This document shows positions 1-8,265 of a stretch of DNA of 64,000 bases, one piece after another. The notes under the pieces were generated by a model, which was not told where the DNA came from, searched no databases, and saw nothing but the letters and a program-made list of their open reading frames with translations. Every line of letters begins with the position of its first letter. The stretch's first letter is position 1. The position numbers and the translations under genes were made by a program. The stretch comes from Pseudomonas viridiflava (GTDB lineage Bacteria; Pseudomonadota; Gammaproteobacteria; Pseudomonadales; Pseudomonadaceae): positions 372,001 to 436,000 of the forward strand of contig UVIF01000002.1 in NCBI GenBank assembly GCA_900596015.1, written 5' to 3'.

Positions 1-1
1 C

Positions 2-184
2 GCCGACGCGGTGCAGCAGGTCACCGGCGCACTGGGTGTCGCCGTGGTCATCGAAGCCAAGCACATGTGCATGATGATGCGTGGCGTCGAGAAGCAGAAT
101 TCCTCGATGATCACCTCGGTGATGCTGGGCGAGTTCCGCGACAATGCGGCGACCCGCAGCGAATTTCTCAGCCTGATCAAGTAA
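2..184 (+). CDS. folE: GTP cyclohydrolase I, C-terminal end (partial)
   Basis: The window opens inside this gene, so only the last 60 codons are visible. FolE converts GTP to 7,8-dihydroneopterin triphosphate, the first step of tetrahydrofolate synthesis, in the cytoplasm. The visible part contains the family's C-terminal core: an [11 protein letters not shown] segment, which carries a zinc-binding Cys and nearby substrate residues in the family, then a [10 protein letters not shown] segment and the usual short tail after it. The stop is TAA at 182-184. The 5' end lies outside the window, so nothing can be said about its promoter. A glutaredoxin gene follows 28 bases downstream on the same strand. 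Confidence 0.93.
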   Translation, partial: ADAVQQVTGALGVAVVIEAKHMCMMMRGVEKQNSSMITSVMLGEFRDNAATRSEFLSLIK

Positions 185-212
185 GCCGTACCCCAACCTC
201 GAGGGCTGCCAC

Positions 213-584
213 ATGTTGATGAAAGCGTTGCGTATCGGACTGGGCCAGGTGATCGTGGCGGGCGACCTGCTCACCCGTCCACCGCGGCGCAAGCGCAGCC
301 CTGAAGCGCAGGCCGAGGTCGACCGCGCCGCCAGCGGGCTGACGCTCTATCAGTTCCACGCCTGCCCGTTCTGCGTGAAGACCCGCCGCACCCTGCACAG
401 GCTCAATGTGCCGGTGCCCCTGCGCGACGCCAAGAACGACCCTGTGGCGCGCGATACCCTGCTGGCCGAGGGTGGCAAGATCAAGGTGCCCTGCCTGCGT
501 ATCGAAGAGGCCGGCAAGGTTACCTGGATGTACGATTCCAAGGTGATCATCGATTACCTCAACACCCGCTTCGCGGCAGCCTGA
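213..584 (+). CDS. Glutaredoxin-family protein (GST N-terminal-like fold)
   Basis: A 123-residue single-domain thiol-disulfide protein. The first 40 residues are a basic, partly hydrophobic extension (GLGQVIVAG, then RPPRRKRS) that could be a membrane-proximal segment. The thioredoxin-fold part follows, with a CPFC redox motif at residues 51-54 and the cis-proline segment IKVPCL near residue 92, as in glutaredoxins and glutathione S-transferase N-terminal domains. It probably reduces disulfides or mixed glutathione disulfides; the substrate is unknown. ATG 213 follows a GAGGG stretch at suitable distance; ATG 219 is an alternative. It lies 28 bases after folE on the same strand and may be co-transcribed with it. 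Confidence 0.85.
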   Translation: MLMKALRIGLGQVIVAGDLLTRPPRRKRSPEAQAEVDRAASGLTLYQFHACPFCVKTRRTLHRLNVPVPLRDAKNDPVARDTLLAEGGKIKVPCLRIEEAGKVTWMYDSKVIIDYLNTRFAAA

Positions 585-693
585 GCGCTGTCGCCCAGCT
601 GTATCGTCGATTGATCGCGCCGCTGTACCGCATGCGCCCGCACACCTTGGCTTAACCTTGAGCGACGCTGCTCAGGACAAGGATCGGACCGCC

Positions 694-1893
694 ATGCCCA
701 ACCCCACCACCGTCGCCCCGCTGCGTCCGCTGGCCGATACCGCGCCATCTGCCGTGGTGGCCGGTTTCATCGCCATGATGACCGGCTATACCAGCTCGCT
801 GGTCCTGATGTTCCAGGCCGGCCAGGCCGCCGGCTTGACCACAGCGCAGATATCCTCGTGGATCTGGGCACTGTCGATCGGCATGGCGGTGTGCAGCATC
901 GGTCTCTCGCTGCGCTACCGCACCCCCATAACAGTCGCCTGGTCGACACCGGGCGCAGCCTTGCTGATCACCAGCCTGGGCGGCGTGAGTTACCCCGAAG
1001 CCATCGGCGCGTTCATCACCTGCGCAATACTGGTCACGATCTGCGGCCTGACCGGCAGTTTCGAACGCCTGCTCAAGCGCCTGCCTGCTTCGCTGGCCGC
1101 AGCGCTGCTGGCCGGTATCCTGTTCAAGATCGGCAGCGAGATATTCGTCGCTGCACAACATCGCACAGCCCTGGTGCTGTGCATGTTCTTCACCTACCTG
1201 CTGGTGAAACGGCTGTCGCCGCGCTATGCGGTGCTGGCAGCGCTGGTCATCGGCACGCTGGTGTCCGGCGCGCTCGGCCTGCTCGATTTCAGCCATTTCA
1301 GCCTGCAGGTTGCCGAGCCGCAGTGGACCACGCCGTCCTTTTCCCTGGCGGCAACCATCAGCATCGGCATTCCCCTGTTCGTGGTGGCGATGACCTCGCA
1401 GAACATGCCGGGTATTGCCGTACTGCGCGCCGATGGCTACCAGGTAGCGGCCTCGCCGCTGATTTCGGTGACGGGTATCGCCTCGTTGCTGATGGCGCCG
1501 TTCGGCTCCCATGGGGTCAACCTGGCGGCCATCAGCGCGGCCATCTGCACGGGGCCGCATGCCCACGAAGACCCCACCAAACGCTATACCGCGGCGGTCT
1601 GGTGCGGCGTGTTCTATGCGATTGCGGGCACTTTCGGCGCCACACTGGCAGCGCTGTTCGCCGCCCTGCCCAAAGAGCTGGTGCTGTCGATCGCCGCACT
1701 GGCATTGTTCGGCTCCATCATCAATGGCCTGACTCAGGCCATGAGCGAGCCGAAGGAGCGCGAGGCCGCCCTGGTGACGTTCATGGTCACCGCCTCGGGC
1801 CTGACGCTATTTTCGGTAGGCTCGGCGTTCTGGGGGATCATCGCCGGCGTACTGACGCTGCTGATTCTCAACGCGGGCAAGCTCAGCCGTTGA
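694..1893 (+). CDS. benE: BenE-family benzoate/H+ symporter-like permease
   Basis: A 399-residue inner-membrane protein made almost wholly of hydrophobic segments, about eleven or twelve. It matches the BenE family, whose founding member imports benzoate with protons. Recognisable family stretches include the N-terminal [13 protein letters not shown], the central [17 protein letters not shown], and [17 protein letters not shown]. No benzoate catabolic gene (benABCD, catA) is visible nearby, so the substrate may differ. ATG 694 is preferred because an AAGGA lies about 11 bases upstream; an in-frame TTG at 658 would add 12 residues. Its last 11 bases overlap the 3' end of the convergent pyrF. 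Confidence 0.85.
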   Translation: MPNPTTVAPLRPLADTAPSAVVAGFIAMMTGYTSSLVLMFQAGQAAGLTTAQISSWIWALSIGMAVCSIGLSLRYRTPITVAWSTPGAALLITSLGGVSYPEAIGAFITCAILVTICGLTGSFERLLKRLPASLAAALLAGILFKIGSEIFVAAQHRTALVLCMFFTYLLVKRLSPRYAVLAALVIGTLVSGALGLLDFSHFSLQVAEPQWTTPSFSLAATISIGIPLFVVAMTSQNMPGIAVLRADGYQVAASPLISVTGIASLLMAPFGSHGVNLAAISAAICTGPHAHEDPTKRYTAAVWCGVFYAIAGTFGATLAALFAALPKELVLSIAALALFGSIINGLTQAMSEPKEREAALVTFMVTASGLTLFSVGSAFWGIIAGVLTLLILNAGKLSR

Positions 1894-2584
1894 TCTGCGC
1901 AACCACATCGGCCAATGCCTGGGCTGGATCGGCAGCCTGGCTGATCGGACGCCCGATCACCAGGTAATCGGAACCCGCATCCAGCGCCTGGCGGGGTGTG
2001 AGGATGCGCCGCTGGTCGTCCTGTGCGCTGCCAGCCGGGCGAATGCCTGGCGTGACCAGCTGCAGGGTCGGGTGCGCTGCCTTCAAGGCCTGGGCTTCGA
2101 GCGCCGAACAGACCAGACCATCCATGCCGGCTTTTTGCGCCAGCGCCGCCAGGCGCAGCACCTGCTCCTGCGGCTCGATGTCCAGGCCGATGGCGGCAAG
2201 GTCTTCGCGCTCCATGCTGGTCAACACGGTGACGCCGATCAGCAACGGCTTGGCGCCAGAGCGCTGTTCCAGCACCTCACGGCAAGCCGCCATCATGCGC
2301 AGGCCGCCGGAACAGTGGACGTTGACCATCCACACGCCCATTTCGGCAGCAGCCTTGACGGCCATGGCGGTGGTGTTCGGGATATCGTGGAATTTCAAGT
2401 CCAGGAACACCTCGAAGCCCTTGGCGTTCAAGGTTTCGACGATGCCCGAAGCGCTGCTGGTGAACAGCTCCTTGCCCACCTTGACCCGGCACAGCGTGGG
2501 ATCCAGTCGATCGGCCAGCTTCAGGGCCGCTTCGCGGGTCGGGTAATCCAGGGCGACGATGATGGGAGTCTGGCAGACGGACAT
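1883..2584 (-). CDS. pyrF: Orotidine 5'-phosphate decarboxylase
   Basis: A 233-residue cytoplasmic enzyme that decarboxylates OMP to UMP, the last step of de novo pyrimidine synthesis. The catalytic D-x-K-x-x-D signature is present in [12 protein letters not shown] (D62, K64, D67). The N-terminal IIVALDYP strand and the C-terminal phosphate-binding VTPGIRP and YLVIGRPI segments are also complete. The length is normal for the family. It stands alone on the minus strand, convergent with and overlapping the BenE-like gene. A small membrane protein gene starts divergently about 200 bases upstream. Confidence 0.97.
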   Translation of the reverse strand: MSVCQTPIIVALDYPTREAALKLADRLDPTLCRVKVGKELFTSSASGIVETLNAKGFEVFLDLKFHDIPNTTAMAVKAAAEMGVWMVNVHCSGGLRMMAACREVLEQRSGAKPLLIGVTVLTSMEREDLAAIGLDIEPQEQVLRLAALAQKAGMDGLVCSALEAQALKAAHPTLQLVTPGIRPAGSAQDDQRRILTPRQALDAGSDYLVIGRPISQAADPAQALADVVAQING

Positions 2585-2789
2585 GGCGGGTTCTCTGAGG
2601 CAGGTCGAAATCGGCGCGCATTGTAGCGGATTTTGCCAAGGCGCGGGCGTCACCCACAGCCACTTGCCCTGGCACGCAGCGCCAGGCCGGCTCGATCGTA
2701 GAGGGCTATGATGGAACCACTGCGACACCCTGTCGCTCCAATCTTCACAAGCGCCGTGCATTCTCGGCGCACCTTTCAAGGAGTGTCCC

Positions 2790-2957
2790 ATGCCCTGGTA
2801 TGCCTGGTTGATATTGTTGGTGGCCATCGGCTCGATCGTCGGTGGCTTGATGGTGCTCAAGCAAAGCGCTCAGAAGCTGCCATTGACCGATGAGCAGCTC
2901 AAGAAGGTGCACGAACGCAATGCCGAAATGGATGCAAAGGACGCCCGCAACCGCTGA
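2790..2957 (+). CDS. Small single-pass membrane protein, DUF2897 type
   Basis: A 55-residue protein preceded by an excellent ribosome binding site (AAGGAG at 2778-2783). Residues 4-23 form one hydrophobic helix ([16 protein letters not shown]). A charged, lysine- and glutamate-rich tail follows, presumably cytoplasmic or periplasmic. This layout and the MPWYAWL start fit the small DUF2897 proteins found beside pyrF in pseudomonads. Function is unknown. The gene is too short to judge by codon statistics, but the ribosome binding site and membrane-helix pattern make it convincing. Confidence 0.8.
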   Translation: MPWYAWLILLVAIGSIVGGLMVLKQSAQKLPLTDEQLKKVHERNAEMDAKDARNR

Positions 2958-3226
2958 CAGGCGCACGAAGTCCCGAGTGCGCGTGCACTTGGGACGCTCT
3001 GGATGCAGGCCGATGCTTATCCCCTGAAAACATGCATGAGCTTGTGCATAACCTGGGTGCAATGCCCTGCAGGCCACGGCCCGCAAGCGTCTTCATGGCT
3101 TGCTCAAAAAACGAGCTGTTTCAAGGGTTTATGCACATTCGCCGTGCACCCGCCTGTGGATAAGCTTGGGAGAACAGGCCGCAGGCCACGTGCCACAAGG
3201 CTTCGCCAGCCTTGATCAATTTATGA
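2958..3226. other. Intergenic region with three DnaA-box sequences
   Basis: No gene is seen in this 269-base stretch. It holds three matches to the DnaA box TTATNCACA: 3043-3051 (minus strand, TTATGCACA), 3129-3137 (plus strand, TTATGCACA) and 3155-3163 (minus strand, TTATCCACA). Three boxes within 121 bases are far more than expected by chance. The neighbours (pyrF and a glucarate regulator) are not typical oriC genes, so a DnaA-titration or regulatory locus is more plausible than an origin. Confidence 0.6.
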
Positions 3227-4138
3227 TCAGTGAATATCACCGCCCCATCCGTTGCGTGCCGCACCCCTGATAGCCTCCAGCAGCATGGCGAATGCCGGGT
3301 TGTCGTTGTTCTCGCGCCAGATCAGGTGCAGTTCGCTCTGCACGCCGTCGCCCAGATCGATATCGCGAAATACCACATTCTTGAACACCACGCTGGTGGC
3401 GCAACGTGGTACCAGTGCAACGCCCATGCCGGCATTGACCAGCGCCAGGATGGTCAGCGACGAGCCCAGCCATTGCACGTATTGCGGAGTCACCTGAGCT
3501 GAACGCAACATTCCGGTCAGCAATTCGTTGAACGGCGGGTAAGCCGAGTGCGAGTACATCAGGAACGGCTGGCCGTCCAGATCCTGCACCTGCACCACGC
3601 CTGCGTAGGCCAGTGGGTGCCCGGCCGGGGTTGCCAGGACGAAGGGCTCACGCACCAAGCATTCAGTGAGGTAGCCGCTGTCGAGCAACGGTGCGCGCGC
3701 AATGCCCAGGTCGATACGCCGGGCACGCAAGGCCTCGTGTTGCTGGTAGGTATTCATTTCCGACAGGTCGATCTTCACCTGCGGCTGCTTGAGCCGCGCC
3801 TCGGCGATGACCTTGGGCAGGAACTCGTACACCGCGCTGCCGACGAAGGCAATGTTCACCGAGCCGATATCGCCTTCGGCAAAACGCCGGGCCGACACCG
3901 CTGCTTGCTGCGCACGCTCCAGCAGATTCTGCGCCTCGACGAAAAACGCCCGCCCAGCTGCGGTAAGCGCCACGCTGCGGGTGCTGCGGGTGAACAGCTC
4001 CACGCCCAGGTGATGTTCCAGCAATTGGATCTGCCGACTCAAGGGCGGCTGGGTCATATTGAGACGTTCGGCGGCGCGGCGAAAATTGAGTTCCGTGGCC
4101 ACCGTGGTAAAGCAGCGGAGCTGACTGAGCTCGAACAT
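3227..4138 (-). CDS. LysR-family regulator of the glucarate genes
   Basis: A 303-residue LysR-type transcription factor. The N-terminal winged helix-turn-helix is clear: MFELSQLRCFTTVA, then the recognition region around NMTQPPLSRQIQLLE. The rest is the periplasmic-binding-protein-like effector domain (from about SVNIAFVGSAVY to GMGVALVPR). It is transcribed divergently from a glucarate permease and dehydratase, 104 bases apart, so it probably responds to D-glucarate or a related sugar acid and controls that unit and itself. The start at 4138 is chosen because MFELSQLR is the normal family N-terminus; an upstream in-frame ATG at 4231 would add 31 residues unlike the family. Confidence 0.88.
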   Translation of the reverse strand: MFELSQLRCFTTVATELNFRRAAERLNMTQPPLSRQIQLLEHHLGVELFTRSTRSVALTAAGRAFFVEAQNLLERAQQAAVSARRFAEGDIGSVNIAFVGSAVYEFLPKVIAEARLKQPQVKIDLSEMNTYQQHEALRARRIDLGIARAPLLDSGYLTECLVREPFVLATPAGHPLAYAGVVQVQDLDGQPFLMYSHSAYPPFNELLTGMLRSAQVTPQYVQWLGSSLTILALVNAGMGVALVPRCATSVVFKNVVFRDIDLGDGVQSELHLIWRENNDNPAFAMLLEAIRGAARNGWGGDIH

Positions 4139-4158
4139 TGATTCAACCTCGGTATCAA

Positions 4159-4174
4159 TCAAGTGCCAACTTGA
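4159..4174. promoter_or_regulatory. Candidate LysR operator in the gud divergent promoter
   Basis: The inverted repeat TCAAG-N6-CTTGA sits between the divergently transcribed regulator (start 4138) and permease (start 4243). Its position and dyad symmetry suit a LysR-type binding site, but this is inference from symmetry and location only. Confidence 0.4.
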
Positions 4175-4242
4175 ATTGGACTGAAACAATACCCCAAGTT
4201 CATGATCGAGCCCTCCAAAAAAAATAACCATCGGAGTCGCCC

Positions 4243-5580
4243 TTGAACGTTCAATCCGGTGCCATCGACCCCAGCGTGCTCGCCAGCGCGGTGGCCAAGG
4301 TCAAACGGCATGTGCTGCCACTGTTCGTCGTGATGTTCATCGTCAATTACATCGACCGGGTGAACATCGGTTTCGTCCGCACTCACATGGAAACCGACCT
4401 GGGTATCGGCGCAGCTGCCTACGGCTTGGGTGCGGGGCTGTTTTTCGTTGGCTACGCGCTGTTCGAAGTGCCCTCCAACATGCTCCTGCAACGCTTCGGT
4501 GCCCGCGCCTGGCTCACGCGGATCATGTTCACTTGGGGCCTGGTGGCCATGGGCATGGCCTTCGTCAAGGGTGAAACCAGCTTCTACGTCATGCGCTTTT
4601 TGCTCGGCGTCACCGAAGCGGGCTTCTATCCCGGCGTGCTCTACTACTTCACCCAATGGCTGCCGGCCAGCGAGCGCGGCAAAGCCATGGCGATCTTCCT
4701 CAGTGGTTCGGCGATCGCCTCGATCATCTCCGGACCCATTACCGGCGCTTTGTTGAGCGTGACCGGGCTGGGCCTGCATGGCTGGCAGTGGATGTTTCTG
4801 ATCGAGGGCGGCGCTTCGGTGGCGCTGTGCGGGTTCGTCTACTACTGGTTGCAGTCGCACATCCACGAAGCCAAGTGGCTCACCGCCAGCGAGCAGACTA
4901 CCCTGAGCCGCGTCATTGGCGACGAGCAACGTGCCCGTGAAGCCGAGCACGTGGTCAAGCCGTCGATCTTCAAGTTGCTCGCCGACACGCAGATCCTGGT
5001 GTTCTGCTTCATCTTCTTTTCCGTAGCCCTGACCATTTACGGCGCCACGTTCTGGCTGCCCAGCATGATCAAGAAGATGGGTAACGTGTCCGACTTCGAA
5101 GTGGGCCTGTTCAACTCCATTCCCTGGATCATTTCGATTGCCGCCATGTACGGCTTCGCCGCCCTGGCTGCACGCTTCAAGCATCAGCAGGCGTGGGTGG
5201 CGACGACCTTGCTGATCGCGGCCGCAGGCATGTTCATGTCGACCTACGGCGGTCCGGTATTCGCCTTCGTTGCCATCTGTTTTGCCGCCGTGGGTTTCAA
5301 GGCCGCCTCGGCGCTGTTCTGGCCCATCCCGCAAGCCTATCTGGACGCACGCATCGCTGCTGCCGTGCTGGCCCTGATCAACTCGGTGGGTAACCTGGGC
5401 GGCTTCGTCGCCCCGACCGTGTTCGGTTTTCTGGAAGAGAAGACCGGGTCGATCCAGGGCGGCCTGTATGGCCTGGCCGCCACCTCCGTGCTGGCCGCGA
5501 TCGTGGTGTTTTTCGCCCGCACCCGACCCCGTGGGCAGAAGCCCGATGACAAGCCGCTGCAACCTGCCGCTGCGCACTGA
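4243..5580 (+). CDS. gudP: MFS sugar-acid (D-glucarate-type) permease
   Basis: A 445-residue major facilitator transporter of the anion:cation symporter family, with about twelve hydrophobic segments. The family N-terminus VVMFIVNYIDRVNIGFV and the loop motif with FQRFGARAW-like residues after TM2 are visible. It is followed 41 bases later by glucarate dehydratase and preceded by a divergent LysR regulator, so D-glucarate or galactarate is the likely substrate, taken up with protons. The start is a TTG at 4243 with CGGAG at 4232-4236, giving normal spacing and the usual short N-terminal tail. Gene symbol by context and family, not proven. Confidence 0.82.
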   Translation: MNVQSGAIDPSVLASAVAKVKRHVLPLFVVMFIVNYIDRVNIGFVRTHMETDLGIGAAAYGLGAGLFFVGYALFEVPSNMLLQRFGARAWLTRIMFTWGLVAMGMAFVKGETSFYVMRFLLGVTEAGFYPGVLYYFTQWLPASERGKAMAIFLSGSAIASIISGPITGALLSVTGLGLHGWQWMFLIEGGASVALCGFVYYWLQSHIHEAKWLTASEQTTLSRVIGDEQRAREAEHVVKPSIFKLLADTQILVFCFIFFSVALTIYGATFWLPSMIKKMGNVSDFEVGLFNSIPWIISIAAMYGFAALAARFKHQQAWVATTLLIAAAGMFMSTYGGPVFAFVAICFAAVGFKAASALFWPIPQAYLDARIAAAVLALINSVGNLGGFVAPTVFGFLEEKTGSIQGGLYGLAATSVLAAIVVFFARTRPRGQKPDDKPLQPAAAH

Positions 5581-5621
5581 CAAGGAACGCCCCGCCAGGC
5601 GGGGCCTGCATCCCGAGGAGA

Positions 5622-6902
5622 ATGCCTGTGAAGATCAAACGCGTAACCGTTACGCCTATCGCTTTCCGCGACCCGCCACTGCTCAATGCCAGCGGCATCC
5701 ACGAACCCTATGCCTTGCGTTCGATCATCGAGGTGGAGAGTGACAACGGCTATGTGGGGCTGGGCGAGAGCTACGGCGACGCACCGGCGCTGGCCATTCA
5801 GATGGCCATCAAGGACCAACTGCCAGGCCTGGACCCGTTCAATCTCAACGGTCTGCGCCAGATCGTCGCCAGCACCGTCGCCCGGCACAAGCCGGCCAGC
5901 GTGAGCGGCGCAGAGCTGGCCCCTGGCTCCCATGCCAGCAAGGCGGTGACCAACGCCTATTCGGCGTTCGAGGTCGCGTTGCTCGACCTGCAGGCGCGCT
6001 CGCTCAACCGGCCGCTGGTGGATCTGCTCGGTGGCGCGGTGCGTGACGAAGTGCCGTTCAGTGCCTACCTGTTTTTCAAGTATGCCGAGCACGTCGACTC
6101 GCCCTACCCTGCGGACAACTGGGGCGAGGCCTTGAACGAGGAGCAGATCGTCGCCCAGGCCAGGCGCATGATCGAGCAATACGGTTTCAAGAGCATCAAG
6201 CTCAAGGCCGGCACCCTCGAACCCGAGCGCGAGGTGGCGTGCATTCTGGCCCTGAAGAAAGCCTTTCCCGACCACCCGCTGCGCATCGACCCCAACGGCA
6301 ACTGGTCGATGGAAACGTCGATCCGCATGGCCGAACTGCTCGGCGACAGCCTGCAATACTACGAGGACCCCTGCCCCGGGCTGGACGACATGGCCGAGTT
6401 GCACAAGCGTACCGGGCTGCCCTTGGCGACCAACATGGTGGTGACCGACTTCGCCGAGTTTCGCCGCAGCGTCGAGCGCAACAGTGTGCAGATCGTGCTC
6501 GCCGATCATCATTACTGGGGCGGCTTGCGCGATACCCAGGTGTTGGCCAGCATGTGTCACACCTGGGGCCTGGGTGTGTCCATGCATTCGAACTCGCACC
6601 TGGGCATCAGCTTGATGGCCATGGCCCATGTGGCGGCGTCGGTGCCGAATCTGGATTACGCCTGTGACACTCACTATCCGTGGCAGGAGCCGGACGAAGA
6701 AGTGATCAAGGGCGGCAAGCTGCCCATCGTCGACGGCTGCGTGAAGATCAACAAGACACCGGGACTGGGGCTGGAACTGGATCGCGACCAGTTGGGCATG
6801 CTGCATGAACAGTTCCTGCGCTGCGGCATCCGCTCGCGCGACGATGTGCGGCAGATGGCCAAGTACAAGCCGGACTGGAAAGCGGTGAAACCGCGGTTCT
6901 GA
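5622..6902 (+). CDS. gudD: Glucarate dehydratase (enolase superfamily)
   Basis: A 426-residue enolase-superfamily enzyme that dehydrates D-glucarate to 5-keto-4-deoxyglucarate. Catalytic features are in place: the K-x-K motif K193/K195 in SIKLKAG, metal ligands D223 (RIDPNGNW) and E248 (YYEDPCPG), an ATNMVVTD segment that fits the third-ligand region, and the acid/base His322 in SMHSNSHLG. The N-terminal capping domain contains the substrate loop around GLGESYGDAP. It follows the permease on the same strand, 41 bases apart, with GAGGAG before its ATG. The next step of the pathway (5-keto-4-deoxyglucarate dehydratase) is not in the window. Confidence 0.9.
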   Translation: MPVKIKRVTVTPIAFRDPPLLNASGIHEPYALRSIIEVESDNGYVGLGESYGDAPALAIQMAIKDQLPGLDPFNLNGLRQIVASTVARHKPASVSGAELAPGSHASKAVTNAYSAFEVALLDLQARSLNRPLVDLLGGAVRDEVPFSAYLFFKYAEHVDSPYPADNWGEALNEEQIVAQARRMIEQYGFKSIKLKAGTLEPEREVACILALKKAFPDHPLRIDPNGNWSMETSIRMAELLGDSLQYYEDPCPGLDDMAELHKRTGLPLATNMVVTDFAEFRRSVERNSVQIVLADHHYWGGLRDTQVLASMCHTWGLGVSMHSNSHLGISLMAMAHVAASVPNLDYACDTHYPWQEPDEEVIKGGKLPIVDGCVKINKTPGLGLELDRDQLGMLHEQFLRCGIRSRDDVRQMAKYKPDWKAVKPRF

Positions 6903-6922
6903 GTTTTGGGGGAGTGATCCGA

Positions 6923-7016
6923 AGGCCTCTTCGCGGGTAAAACCCGCTCCCACAGACCGCGGGCGCCGCTATCCCTGTGGGGAGCGGGGCGGGCGCCGAG
7001 CCCTCTGCTCGCGAAT
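6923..7016. repeat. REP pair (BIME) downstream of gudD
   Basis: Two REP-type elements lie in opposite orientation. The first reads CCTCTTCGCGGGTAAAACCC followed by GCTCCCACA, which is the P. putida REP type. The second, near 6974-7013, is a diverged inverted copy (CTGTGGGGAGCGGGGCG, ending CTGCTCGCGAA). Such pairs fold into strong hairpins and lie at transcript ends. Confidence 0.8.
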
Positions 7017-7027
7017 GCTTGCAGCGA

Positions 7028-7072
7028 CTCGGAAATCCGTCCATGGCACCCAAGGATATTCGGATTCCCGAA
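7028..7072 (+). promoter_or_regulatory. AauR-type upstream activator sites of aatJ
   Basis: A perfect TTCGG-N4-CCGAA palindrome is at 7059-7072, and a weaker copy CTCGG-N4-CCGTC at 7028-7041. The two are 31 bases apart, about three helical turns, so they face the same side. The sequence agrees with the inverted repeat I recall being reported for AauR in P. putida. The perfect site lies about 110 bases before the predicted start of transcription, as expected for a sigma-54 activator. Confidence 0.75.
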
Positions 7073-7148
7073 CGACCCTCTTATCCCTCTCCCCCCTTAA
7101 AAGCGCTACCAGCCCCAGCCGGCTTGCCTGCGAGCCACATCCCCGCCC

Positions 7149-7164
7149 TTGGCACGACTCATGC
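7149..7164 (+). promoter_or_regulatory. Sigma-54 promoter of aatJQMP
   Basis: The sequence TTGGCACGACTCATGC matches the sigma-54 consensus TGGCACG-N4-TTGC except for one base, with GG (7151-7152) and GC (7163-7164) correctly spaced. Transcription should start near 7176, leaving a leader of about 90 bases before aatJ. It fits control by the sigma-54-dependent regulator AauR encoded downstream. Confidence 0.75.
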
Positions 7165-7266
7165 TCTACACTCTTCAACGAAGCCGGCACCTACCCAGCC
7201 GCCGGATTTCGCTGTACCCCGAGGGCCTGCGGGCTCGATAAAAAAAACAAAGTCGAGGATTCATTG

Positions 7267-8181
7267 ATGCGTATCGTTCCAAAACTCCTGAGCGCCGCCA
7301 TTGCCGCCGCGCTGATCAGTACTCCAGCATTGGCTGCCGAACTCACCGGCACTCTGAAGAAAATCAAGGATTCGGGCACCATCACCCTCGGTCACCGCGA
7401 CGCATCCATCCCCTTCTCGTACATCGCCGATGCGTCCGGCAAGCCGGTCGGCTACTCGCACGACATCCAGCTCAAGGTCGTCGAGGCCCTGAAGAAGGAC
7501 CTCGACATGCCCGACCTGAAGGTCAAGTACAACCTGGTCACCTCGCAGACCCGGATTCCTCTGGTGCAGAACGGCACCATCGACCTGGAATGCGGTTCCA
7601 CCACCAACAACGCCGAACGCGCCCAGCAAGTCGATTTCTCCGTAGGCATCTTCGAGATCGGCACCCGTCTGCTGAGCAAGAAAGATTCGTCCTACAAGGA
7701 CTTCGACGACCTGAAAGGCAAGAACGTCGTCACCACCGCCGGCACCACCTCCGAGCGCATCCTCAAGTCCATGAACGCCGACAAGCAGATGGGCATGAAC
7801 ATCGTCTCGGCAAAAGACCACGGCGAGTCCTTCCAGATGCTCGAATCGGGCCGCGCCGTCGCCTTCATGATGGACGACGCCCTGCTCGCCGGCGAAATGG
7901 CCAAGGCCAAGAAGCCTACCGACTGGGAAGTGACCGGCACGCCGCAGTCCTATGAAATCTACGGCTGCATGGTGCGCAAGGGTGACGAGCCGTTCAAGAA
8001 AGCGGTCGACGATGCGATCAAGGCCACCTTCGCCTCTGGCGACATCAACGGCATCTACGACAAGTGGTTCAGCCAGCCGATCCCGCCAAAGGGCCTGAAC
8101 CTGGGCTTCCCCATGAGCGACGAGCTCAAGGCGCTGATCGCCAACCCCAACGACAAGCCGGCTCCCGACAAGAAGTCGTAA
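7267..8181 (+). CDS. aatJ: Glutamate/aspartate ABC transporter, periplasmic binding protein
   Basis: A 304-residue binding protein of the polar amino acid family, with a clear signal peptide (basic MRIVPK, hydrophobic core, cleavage after PALA near residue 23). The mature part begins with GTLKKIKDSGTITLGHRDAS and contains the family segments SQTRIPLVQNGTIDLECGST and TAGTTSERI, typical of GltI/AatJ-type dicarboxylic amino acid binders. It delivers glutamate and aspartate (probably also glutamine and asparagine) to AatQ/AatM. It heads the aatJQMP-aauSR set and lies behind a sigma-54 promoter with AauR-type sites. A strong hairpin separates it from aatQ. Confidence 0.92.
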   Translation: MRIVPKLLSAAIAAALISTPALAAELTGTLKKIKDSGTITLGHRDASIPFSYIADASGKPVGYSHDIQLKVVEALKKDLDMPDLKVKYNLVTSQTRIPLVQNGTIDLECGSTTNNAERAQQVDFSVGIFEIGTRLLSKKDSSYKDFDDLKGKNVVTTAGTTSERILKSMNADKQMGMNIVSAKDHGESFQMLESGRAVAFMMDDALLAGEMAKAKKPTDWEVTGTPQSYEIYGCMVRKGDEPFKKAVDDAIKATFASGDINGIYDKWFSQPIPPKGLNLGFPMSDELKALIANPNDKPAPDKKS

Positions 8182-8194
8182 GCACCACCCTGCC

Positions 8195-8226
8195 TTCACT
8201 CGAGCGCCGCCCGGCGTTCGAGTGAA
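8195..8226 (+). other. Intercistronic hairpin between aatJ and aatQ
   Basis: A near-perfect stem: TTCACTCGA, then CGCCG, a two-base loop, CGGCG and TCGAGTGAA, with a single G-T at the junction, about 15 pairs. No T-run follows, so it is more likely to protect the aatJ transcript end or partly attenuate read-through than to be a full terminator. This would give more binding protein than permease. Confidence 0.65.
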
Positions 8227-8265
8227 CGCCTGTGCCCGTGAATCAATTTCCGAGGGGTATTCCCC

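Noticed and set aside
581..655. A short frame after the glutaredoxin reading ...LYRRLIAPLYRMRPHTLA then stop
   Set aside because: It looks somewhat protein-like and might be the remnant of a lost gene tail, but it has no start codon or ribosome binding site and is too short to support.
5337..6953. A 538-codon minus-strand frame opposite gudD
   Set aside because: Antisense to a fully conserved dehydratase; no ribosome binding site and only antisense-type composition.
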